Positions 31,072 through 36,980 of a stretch of 36,980 bases of DNA are shown here, one piece after another. Positions within the stretch are counted from its first letter, which is position 1. Every line of letters starts with the position of its first letter. Origin of the DNA: an uncultured Eubacteriales bacterium (GTDB lineage Bacteria; Bacillota; Clostridia; Tissierellales; Peptoniphilaceae). The stretch is taken from positions 1 through 36,980 of the forward strand of contig UQBO01000014.1 in assembly GCA_900539225.1 (NCBI GenBank). The letters are read 5' to 3'. A program made the translations under genes and the position numbers. A model generated the notes under the pieces. That model saw nothing but the letters and a program-made list of their open reading frames with translations, did no database searches and had not been told where the DNA came from.

Positions 31072-31100
31072 ATTCTAACACATAATTGAAAAGCTTGCAA
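31072..31100 (-). promoter_or_regulatory. Promoter of aspA
   Basis: TTGCAA (31095-31100), a 17-base spacer and TAGAAT (31072-31077), preceded by TG-T (extended -10), occur on the minus strand. Predicted transcription starts near 31065. A second TTGCAAGCT at 31150-31158 forms an inverted repeat with AGCTTGCAA at 31092-31100, across a TAGATT/AATCTA hairpin (31125-31140). Confidence 0.75.
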
Positions 31101-31177
31101 GTGCTTAAACCTAGGATAATGGCGTAGATTTTTTAATCTAGTAAAGTATTTGCAAGCTAAGTGAATAGATAATTCAT

Positions 31178-31193
31178 TGTGACTTAAATCACA
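31178..31193. promoter_or_regulatory. CRP/FNR-family consensus site
   Basis: TGTGA-CTTAAA-TCACA is a perfect CRP/FNR-type palindrome. It is centred about 120 bases upstream of the predicted aspA start. Aspartase genes in other bacteria are under CRP and FNR control, so a related regulator is plausible here. Confidence 0.55.
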
Positions 31194-31208
31194 GTCATTA
31201 TATGACTG
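31192..31208. promoter_or_regulatory. Second dyad adjoining the CRP/FNR-like site
   Basis: CAGTCA-TTATA-TGACTG is a perfect 6-bp inverted repeat overlapping the end of the TGTGA/TCACA site by two bases. A hairpin or a second protein site is possible. Confidence 0.4.
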
Positions 31209-31269
31209 AATATGAAAGAAATAATTTAATCTCTTCAAAAATATTTATAAAATTTTCTTGCTAATGGCC

Positions 31270-31310
31270 TTGCCACGATAATGGTTTTGCCACGATAATC
31301 ATTTTGCTCA
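31270..31310. repeat. 17-bp tandem repeat, just over two copies
   Basis: TTGCCACGATAATGGTT (31270-31286) and TTGCCACGATAATCATT (31287-31303) differ at two positions; a third partial unit starts TTGC at 31304. Non-coding, upstream of aspA. Confidence 0.8.
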
Positions 31311-31316
31311 CTTAAA

Positions 31317-31434
31317 CGCCCAGCATATGATAAGTAAATTCACTTCATCAAACGCTCGTCATATGCTTAGCAATTTTGCCTCAGCAATCGCCCGTCATAC
31401 GTTTAGTAATTTTGCCTCAGCAATCGGTCGACAC
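31317..31434. repeat. 36-bp tandem repeat, three copies plus a partial fourth
   Basis: Units are 31317-31352 (diverged), 31353-31388 and 31389-31424 (close to each other), and a partial at 31425. The unit carries CGTCATA and TTTTGCCTCAGCAAT. Copies abut directly with no spacers. The array lies between the glgA terminator and aspA. Confidence 0.85.
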
Positions 31435-31436
31435 TA

Positions 31437-31472
31437 TACAAGAAAAGCTCCTTGCACTGAGCAAAGAGCTTT
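31437..31472 (-). terminator. Strong terminator after glgA
   Basis: AAAGCTCCTTGC (31444-31455) pairs with GCAAAGAGCTTT (31461-31472) over 12 positions with one G-T wobble and a five-base loop. On the minus strand it is followed by TTTTCTTG. It ends the methyltransferase-nurA-herA-glgA transcript. Confidence 0.9.
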
Positions 31473-31486
31473 AACTTTCTTATTAC

Positions 31487-32923
31487 TTATTCATCACATA
31501 AATTGTGATATAATTTACAATATTCGTCTGCAGTATTTTTCCAGCCGTTATCAACATTCATCGCGTTTTTCAAAATCCTATTGAACTCGTCCTCATCTTG
31601 ATAATATAATTTTAACGCCCTATTAAGCGCCTCATACATTTCATTTTGGTCAACGTTTTCAAAGGCAAAACCATTGGCATGCTCCTTGTCATAATTATAA
31701 GCAATGACTGTGTCCCTAAGTCCACCAACCTTCCTTACTAAAGGCAGCGAGCCGTAGCGCATAGCAATCATTTGAGCTGATCCACAAGGCTCAAGCTCCG
31801 ACGGCATCAAGAGTATGTCCGATGCGGCGTATAATCTTCTCGCTTCGTTCTCATTATAATATATCCTTGCCGCCATCTTGTCTGGGTACTTTTCTTCTAG
31901 CTCTCTAAACTTTTCTTCAAAGCTCTTAAAGCCAGTGCCCATGATGATGAAGTTGCAGTCGAGCTTAACCATCTCTTCTATGGCGCCAATCACGAGCTTA
32001 ATGCCCTTCGATCGCTTCATACGGCTGATCATAATGACTAGAGGCTTTTCAGCATCTTTCTTAAGTCCATAGTAGTTTTGAACTTCTTCCTTATTATATC
32101 TCTTGATCTTAAAGCCATTTGCATCGTAATTTTTGAATAAAGCCTTGTCCGTCATCGGATTGTATTTATCCTTGTCTATACCATTGACAATGCCGTGAAA
32201 CTTGTAGCTATACTCCTTAAAGACTTCTTCGAGCCCCTCGCCGAAATGCGGATCCATTAACTCGTCTCTAAAGGACTTACTAATGGTAGTCACTATATCT
32301 GCTGAGACAATACCTGCCTTGAGCATATTGATCGAGTCGATGAACTCATAATTTTGGTCCTTAAGTACATCGAGGTCGGTATCGACTATGCCAGCGATGA
32401 TATTTTGATTGAACACGCCTTGGTACTTGAGGTTATGAACGGTGAATACGGTTTTGATGCCTCTGTAATAGCTGTCGCTCTTCCTATATTGCTTTAATAA
32501 AATCGGCACAAGTCCTGTGTGCCAGTCGTTCGCGTGAATGATGTCTGGCTTGATCCCATACATTTGAATAAATTCCAAAACAGCCTTGCTAAAGAAGATG
32601 TAGCGCTTGGCGTCATCGAACTCACCATAAATCCTGTCTCTGTCAAAATAATCTTCATTGGCAATAAAAATATATTTAACACCGTCCTCCTCGTACTTGA
32701 AGACGCTCGCATAGATAATGCCGTCGCCCATCATTACCCCGTAGGATGACATGAACTCGACCTTCTCTTGATATTCACTTTTAATTGGCTTATGCAGTGG
32801 GATGAAGACGTAGACGTCGTTACCCTCTTTGGCTACCTCTTTTGGAAGGCACCTCATGGTCTCGGCAAGTCCCCTTGTTTTGACGAAGGGACTCACTTCT
32901 GCTGCTAAAAAAAATATTCTCAT
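31487..32923 (-). CDS. glgA: Glycogen/starch synthase (GT5), with an altered KTGGL motif
   Basis: This is a 478-residue bacterial-type glycogen synthase that extends alpha-1,4-glucan from ADP-glucose. The overall pattern is normal: FLAAEVSPF at the start, HANDWHTGLVPILLK, TVHNLKYQGVF, the C-terminal nucleotide-binding motif EPCGSAQMIAMRYGSLPLVR and KVGGLRDTV. The N-terminal KTGGL motif that contacts the ADP-glucose diphosphate reads KTRGL (G17R), which is unusual and might reduce or change activity. The gene lies two bases after herA, with GAGAAGGA inside the herA end. No glgB, glgC or glgP is nearby. Confidence 0.9.
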   Translation of the reverse strand: MRIFFLAAEVSPFVKTRGLAETMRCLPKEVAKEGNDVYVFIPLHKPIKSEYQEKVEFMSSYGVMMGDGIIYASVFKYEEDGVKYIFIANEDYFDRDRIYGEFDDAKRYIFFSKAVLEFIQMYGIKPDIIHANDWHTGLVPILLKQYRKSDSYYRGIKTVFTVHNLKYQGVFNQNIIAGIVDTDLDVLKDQNYEFIDSINMLKAGIVSADIVTTISKSFRDELMDPHFGEGLEEVFKEYSYKFHGIVNGIDKDKYNPMTDKALFKNYDANGFKIKRYNKEEVQNYYGLKKDAEKPLVIMISRMKRSKGIKLVIGAIEEMVKLDCNFIIMGTGFKSFEEKFRELEEKYPDKMAARIYYNENEARRLYAASDILLMPSELEPCGSAQMIAMRYGSLPLVRKVGGLRDTVIAYNYDKEHANGFAFENVDQNEMYEALNRALKLYYQDEDEFNRILKNAMNVDNGWKNTADEYCKLYHNLCDE

Positions 32924-32925
32924 CT

Positions 32926-34764
32926 TTATTCCTTCTCTATATATTCATTTTGTCCGAATGGATTTGTTCTCTTACTGATGTAGCCCTCATCTGCAAGGCG
33001 CTCAAGTATGTCCTTAAACTCTTCTGTGCTCATGGTGCCGACTGTTTTTTCAAGTCTTGCCGCTTCACGAGTTAGATTAAGATCGCTTATAGGCAAACTT
33101 CCCTTTATCTCTTCAAAGACCGCCATCATCTTATCTTCTGTCTCGCTCTTTAGCTCTAAGAATGGATTTACTTTGTCTATGGCCTTGGTGTCGGCAAAAC
33201 GAAATCTTGTAAATATTGTTCTACCAAAGGAGGCTTCGGATATAAAGGCATCGCCTGTAGTCAAGTAAGGGAGCCTCTTTGCATCATCTGAACTGATGTC
33301 TGTCTCCTCTTTTATGGTCATGATGTCTGACTCTCTAACTGTTCTTAGTATAAATTTTGTATTGAGCTGAGCTGTTATAGTGTCGTCGAGAAGAGTTATT
33401 CTTTGTGTTGCTAAGATTAAGAAGACACCGTATTTTCTTCCCTCTTGAGCAACTTCCTTAAGAATAGGTTTTGACGCGCTCTCAAAAACCTTTGGAGCAA
33501 AATTATGTGCTTCGTCTGTGATAATTATAAATGGTGGGAAGTAGTCCTCATCGTTAGTGCCAAGTAGTTTCGCGTCCATATAAGCTCTTCTCTTGTAATA
33601 AAATTTCTTAAGTATATATGATGAATAAACTTCTAAGAGTCTTGTTGATCCCTTTAAGGAGATAAGCTTGCCGCTTCTAAGCGCTGCCTCTAAAGCTTCT
33701 GAGCTATTGCTAAAAACATTGTCCTGAACAAGTCTTCTAAATCTCCAGCTAATGCCCTTTAAGCTCGATGCATTAAGCTTACGGCCATAAGTCTTTTGGT
33801 AGCCTTGTAATCTTCTTATCCTATCTGCCTCAGCTGCATCGCCATTAAGCTCTGCTGTTTGCATATCCATATTGAGAGCGTCCTCAGTCCTGTCAAGTGC
33901 TTCAAGTATTTCACTTAATCTAAGTCTAAATGCGTCGACACTCTCGCCTCTTTTGAAGACTTCATCAACTGAAGTATCCATCGCGTCAGTCATTGCGCCC
34001 GCTGCGTTTAATAAATTTTTGAATTCGCCTACGTTTAGGTCCTTAAAGTCAACGCCAACGTCCTTGCCAAGTAAAAAGCTTTGATATAGATTGCTATAAT
34101 CATCCGCTTCGTCGTAAGTCTTTAGCTTAAAATCCATCTCGTAGTGAGGATCTAAAACTATAGTTGGTATCCTCTTTTTCATTAGCTCTTCGATAATGAC
34201 TCTTAGAGCAAAGGATTTACCCGAGCCAGATCCGCCAAAGACACCTATGTGTGGGTACTGACTGAACTCACTCACATTGAAGATGTAAGGAAGGTCCTTT
34301 TGATTTTTTCTCTCGCCATTTTCAAATGTATATACAATATTTTTTAGCTCTTCGTCTGCATTTTTGTAAAGGTCGTCTGTATTCTTGATAACGCCAAGCA
34401 CCAAGCCATCTTTAGGTGACGACTTGATGATGAGGCTCTTGATCTCGTCAAATTCAGGCACTCTAACAGCCGAGCCCGCCATGATTGGGTACATCGCTTC
34501 TTCTAAAAGCCTTAGCTTAGCTAAGTAGACAACTTCGTTATTCACGTCGTAACCCAAGGCCAACAAAGAATCAATCACGCTTTGATCAACAAAATCATTT
34601 TCTTTTTCAAAAGGCATAAAGCGATTGAAGGTGTTCGCTTCAACAACTTCGCCAATATAGTTCTTAACCTCGTCTTCAACGAGTAAAAACTCATTTATTC
34701 TAAAATTTCTCTCATTCGAGGCCAAATAAACCTCGCTAGTGCCTGTTAAACCTAAGACCTTCAT
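32926..34764 (-). CDS. herA: HerA-type DNA helicase/translocase ATPase
   Basis: This is a 612-residue RecA/FtsK-fold ATPase. Residues about 5-120 form the HAS-barrel-like N-terminal region of HerA. Walker A is GGSGSGKS (177-184), preceded by PHIGVFGG, and Walker B is IIITDEAHNFAP (413-424). The arginine-rich QEGRKYGVFLILATQR and the TTGDAFI segment are typical of HerA. The long helical insertion at 250-340 is larger than in many homologues. The ATG overlaps the nurA stop as ATGA, so the two proteins are co-translated and surely form the HerA-NurA end-resection complex. The last 50 residues look like a small winged-helix. Confidence 0.88.
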   Translation of the reverse strand: MKVLGLTGTSEVYLASNERNFRINEFLLVEDEVKNYIGEVVEANTFNRFMPFEKENDFVDQSVIDSLLALGYDVNNEVVYLAKLRLLEEAMYPIMAGSAVRVPEFDEIKSLIIKSSPKDGLVLGVIKNTDDLYKNADEELKNIVYTFENGERKNQKDLPYIFNVSEFSQYPHIGVFGGSGSGKSFALRVIIEELMKKRIPTIVLDPHYEMDFKLKTYDEADDYSNLYQSFLLGKDVGVDFKDLNVGEFKNLLNAAGAMTDAMDTSVDEVFKRGESVDAFRLRLSEILEALDRTEDALNMDMQTAELNGDAAEADRIRRLQGYQKTYGRKLNASSLKGISWRFRRLVQDNVFSNSSEALEAALRSGKLISLKGSTRLLEVYSSYILKKFYYKRRAYMDAKLLGTNDEDYFPPFIIITDEAHNFAPKVFESASKPILKEVAQEGRKYGVFLILATQRITLLDDTITAQLNTKFILRTVRESDIMTIKEETDISSDDAKRLPYLTTGDAFISEASFGRTIFTRFRFADTKAIDKVNPFLELKSETEDKMMAVFEEIKGSLPISDLNLTREAARLEKTVGTMSTEEFKDILERLADEGYISKRTNPFGQNEYIEKE

Positions 34765-35699
34765 CTAAAATTCCTCACTTCGTTAAAATATCTATCGTAA
34801 ACGTCCTTGTCAAGCTCCTTGACTAGAACCCTCTGTTTAAGTTCGTCCGTAATTTTGACCTTCTTGTCGACTATATCCAAGATTATGGGTATGCCTCTCG
34901 AATCCTTTGGTGTCAATTTGATTATGGTTTTGAGCACATCCTTCATAAAATCTTTTTGCTCAGTCGATATATCTACGCCGATGGCATAGGGCTTGGTCGA
35001 TGTGCGTGCAAAGGCACTTGTTATGCCCTCTTCAGCCTTATTGTTAATCTCGTCATTGATAAGCATCGCCTCTTTATAATCAAGTAGCGAGAATAGTATC
35101 TCTCTATCGTAAGCCTTTAGACCTAGCTCTTTACCAAGTATTGATGTCTTTATCTCTTCTATAACCCCAACTAAAATTATTCCGTGCTCGATGCAGATCT
35201 TTTTCAGCTCTTCAAAATCTTCCTTACAGCTGATGATGTAGCGAATAAAGCCGCCGTCCATAAATATCATCTTAGGCGTTTCTTTCTCTAAAGCCTCGAT
35301 AACGACGCGTACCTCGAGCCTCGCCATCTCTTTTTTTACGTACATTTCTGACTCGAAAGAAAATTCGTCCTCCTCTTGCACTTGCCCTTGCATTGGCGAG
35401 TAAAGACTGCTCTTCCTGTGCTCAAAGCCGCCCTTTGTCGATATCACAAGTGCATCTATCACGCTTATGTAGTGCGGATAAAGAGAGCCTATCCTGTTAA
35501 GTGAGCCGTCCACAGCCCAGAGACCGCCTTCATCAGCGTACATTTTTAGGTCAATATCGTCATCTATCATGTACTGCTCTGCAAGGCCAGAATAAATTTC
35601 CTTCTTAAGACCTTCTCTGCCCCTCTTATCTATATCCATGGACTTTTCTTTTATTAAATTGTTGAGGTCCCTCATCTTTATGATTAAATCTTCGTACAT
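34761..35699 (-). CDS. nurA: NurA-type nuclease
   Basis: This 312-residue protein has the NurA domain pattern. Motif I AVDGS (D64) follows the N-terminal helices, motif II is IFMDGG (D148), and a GVIEEIKTS segment occupies the position of the conserved lysine motif. The C-terminal PIILDIVDKKVKIT strand also fits the fold. NurA is a 5'-3' exonuclease and endonuclease acting with HerA on DNA ends. The ATG has AAAGGAAG upstream, one base after rsmI. NurA-HerA is best known from Archaea and is patchy in Bacteria, where it is found either as a repair pair or as part of anti-phage systems. Confidence 0.85.
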   Translation of the reverse strand: MYEDLIIKMRDLNNLIKEKSMDIDKRGREGLKKEIYSGLAEQYMIDDDIDLKMYADEGGLWAVDGSLNRIGSLYPHYISVIDALVISTKGGFEHRKSSLYSPMQGQVQEEDEFSFESEMYVKKEMARLEVRVVIEALEKETPKMIFMDGGFIRYIISCKEDFEELKKICIEHGIILVGVIEEIKTSILGKELGLKAYDREILFSLLDYKEAMLINDEINNKAEEGITSAFARTSTKPYAIGVDISTEQKDFMKDVLKTIIKLTPKDSRGIPIILDIVDKKVKITDELKQRVLVKELDKDVYDRYFNEVRNFR

Positions 35700-35700
35700 C

Positions 35701-36537
35701 TTAGTCTTCCTTTATCTCAAGTAGCGCCTTATAGGCGTCATTCTTTTTAAAGCCAAGCTCCTTTAATTTATTAGTGGCGTCCTTCATGCTTAGACCTTCG
35801 TCAATAAGTGCTCTTGCCGCTTCATTTATGTCCATGGTCTCTCCACCATCTCCATCTTCAATACCCGTAATAGTTATTACAAACTCGCCACGCGGCTCAT
35901 TCTCAGTAAAGTGGGCTATAGCCTCGCTTATGTGCATATATAAATTCTCTTCAAAAACTTTTGTTAGCTCGCGGCTAATGAAAATCATTCTGTCGCCATA
36001 AACTTCAAGCGCCGTATTTAAAAAAGCAATGAGCCTATGAGGCGCTTCGTAGTAAATTAGCGGCATGGCGTATGATTTGTAGCCTTCCATAAACTTTTTG
36101 CGCTTCGCATCCTTTTGAGGCGCAAAGCCAATGAAGGCGAAGTGACTAAGGTCAAGGCCGCTCGCCATGAGCGATGTGACAAAGGCAGTCGCTCCCGGTA
36201 TGGCTGTAACAGTGTAGCCAGCCTCTCTCGCAGCACGCGCCGCAATCACGCCCGGGTCCGAGATGCCAGGTGAGCCAGCATCCGAAACTATGGCAACGCT
36301 CTTGCCTTCACTCAAAAGTTCGAGTATGTATGATGACTTATCCGTCTCGTTAAATTTGTGATAAGCAAAGAGCGGCTTTTTTATCTCATAGTGCTTAAGT
36401 AAGACGCCCGTGTGCCTTGTGTCCTCGCAAGCAATGTAGTCAACAGACTTTAATACGTTTAGCGCACGCAAAGTGATGTCCTCGTAGTTACCTATGGGAG
36501 TTGCGACTATATATAAAGTGCCTTTATTCATTTCCAT
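35701..36537 (-). CDS. rsmI: 16S rRNA (cytidine-1402 2'-O)-methyltransferase
   Basis: This is a 278-residue RsmI of the tetrapyrrole-methylase fold. It begins GTLYIVATPIGNYEDITLRAL, the defining RsmI opening, followed by CEDTRHTGVLLKHY, VSDAGSPGISDPG and the PGATAFVTSLMASGL segment. It methylates the ribose of C1402 in 16S rRNA, with RsmH doing the base. The ATG at 36537 has AAAGGAG seven bases upstream; a second ATG two codons on is less well placed. It overlaps the upstream methyltransferase gene by 14 bases. The pair trmN6-rsmI is a common Bacillota arrangement. Confidence 0.96.
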   Translation of the reverse strand: MEMNKGTLYIVATPIGNYEDITLRALNVLKSVDYIACEDTRHTGVLLKHYEIKKPLFAYHKFNETDKSSYILELLSEGKSVAIVSDAGSPGISDPGVIAARAAREAGYTVTAIPGATAFVTSLMASGLDLSHFAFIGFAPQKDAKRKKFMEGYKSYAMPLIYYEAPHRLIAFLNTALEVYGDRMIFISRELTKVFEENLYMHISEAIAHFTENEPRGEFVITITGIEDGDGGETMDINEAARALIDEGLSMKDATNKLKELGFKKNDAYKALLEIKED

Positions 36538-36980
36538 AGTAAATCTCCTTTACTTCCTCAGTGTAAGTGCCATCCGCTTTGTAAACGACTAGCTCATTCA
36601 TGTAATCAAAGCCCACTTTTTCAGACTTTTCTAGCTCTAAAAGTATCATATTCGCCTTTTTCTCTGCGAATGGCTTCACTGCTCTCAATCTTCTTAGGTT
36701 AATGCCATGATGTTTGAAGCTCAAGATGATGTCGACAAGCCTAGCAGGCCTATGAACCACGTAGATTTTGCTATATGGCTTAAGTAAATAGCTCGCGGCT
36801 CTTGCTATATCGTCCAAATTTAGCAAAAGCTCCTGCCTTTTGTAATCACCAGAGGCAATGTTGTCCTTGGGATTTAGATAAGGCGGATTAACAGTAAGGC
36901 TATCAAAAACATTTTTCTTGAAGTGCTTTTCTACTTCTCTTATATCCATTTCCATAGCTGTGACTCTTTCATCAAGCTTA
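36524..36980 (-). CDS. tRNA1(Val) (adenine37-N6)-methyltransferase-like protein, 5' end outside the window
   Basis: The frame stays open to the window edge (the last codons read KLDERVTAMEMD before the first ATG at 36955), so the true start lies to the right. The visible 152 residues contain the catalytic motif NPPY (in LTVNPPYLN) of N6-adenine methyltransferases. KIYVVHRPARLVDII and PFAEKKANMILLELEK match the TrmN6/YfiC group. The glycine-rich SAM motif is off the window. It is upstream of and overlaps rsmI. Confidence 0.85.
   Translation of the reverse strand, partial: KLDERVTAMEMDIREVEKHFKKNVFDSLTVNPPYLNPKDNIASGDYKRQELLLNLDDIARAASYLLKPYSKIYVVHRPARLVDIILSFKHHGINLRRLRAVKPFAEKKANMILLELEKSEKVGFDYMNELVVYKADGTYTEEVKEIYYGNE

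Noticed and set aside
31317..31434. CRISPR array
   Set aside because: The 36-bp units abut with no spacers, are too diverged, and no cas gene is nearby.
31327..31584. Plus-strand reading frame with a repeated peptide over the 36-bp units
   Set aside because: The repetition only reflects the DNA repeat; there is no ribosome binding site, and it runs into the glgA terminator and gene.
32926..35699. NurA-HerA as an anti-phage defence island
   Set aside because: The neighbours are rsmI, a tRNA methyltransferase and glgA, with no other defence gene or mobility marker.

Overview
The window looks like a chromosomal segment of a low-GC, Gram-positive anaerobe (Bacillota, of the Clostridia/Tissierellia kind). 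The reasons are AT-rich DNA, strong GGAGG ribosome binding sites, lipoprotein signal peptides, consensus TTGACA/TATAAT promoters, anaerobic metabolism genes (aspartase, D-serine ammonia-lyase, anaerobic cobalt/tetrapyrrole genes) and a probable selenoprotein. Almost everything from 1181 to the right edge is read on the minus strand in tightly overlapping operons. Only two small AT-rich genes at the left end are on the plus strand. I saw no tRNA, rRNA, CRISPR array, integrase or transposase gene.

Read in the direction of minus-strand transcription (right to left): (a) 36980-31487, a tRNA/rRNA methyltransferase pair (trmN6-like partial, rsmI), then nurA-herA (DNA end-processing nuclease and helicase), then glgA, closed by a strong terminator. 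(b) 31486-29174, aspA, flanked on both sides by repeat-rich intergenic DNA: 17-bp and 36-bp tandem repeats plus a perfect TGTGA-N6-TCACA dyad upstream, and 41-bp repeats plus a palindromic element downstream. (c) 29173-26383, a CruF/DUF422-like membrane protein, an EamA/DMT transporter with a histidine-rich tail, and an ArsM-family methyltransferase. The reading frame of the last is interrupted by a UGA exactly where the family has an arsenic-binding cysteine, and a SECIS-like hairpin follows. (d) 26164-22738, a two-gene ABC exporter with its own promoter, leader hairpin and terminator. (e) 22654-18234, metG-tatD-rnmV-rsmA-arsR/smtB. (f) 18094-17726, a small secreted His-containing protein behind a large dyad. 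(g) 17621-10384, a cobalamin-riboswitch-controlled operon: cobalt transporter cbiMNQO, then precorrin-2 dehydrogenase, hemC, a cobA-hemD fusion, hemB and rnhA. (h) 10387-8247, a self-contained XRE regulator / ImmA-type protease / C39-like peptidase lipoprotein operon. (i) dsdA. (j) 7076-1181, a PII-like protein, a CPA2 cation/proton antiporter, a GNAT acetyltransferase and a BMP-type (nucleoside-like) ABC importer.

Functionally, block (g) links cobalt uptake to the synthesis of sirohydrochlorin-type tetrapyrrole precursors from 5-aminolevulinate. The genes that make 5-aminolevulinate are not in the window. Block (e) is a translation/RNA-maturation cluster ending in a zinc-type SmtB sensor.

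The observations I rate highest are the probable Sec-containing ArsM-like protein (26383-27132), the XRE-ImmA-C39 lipoprotein operon, the bacterial NurA-HerA pair, an ABC importer ATPase that keeps only one of its two ATP sites, and the repeat families around aspA.
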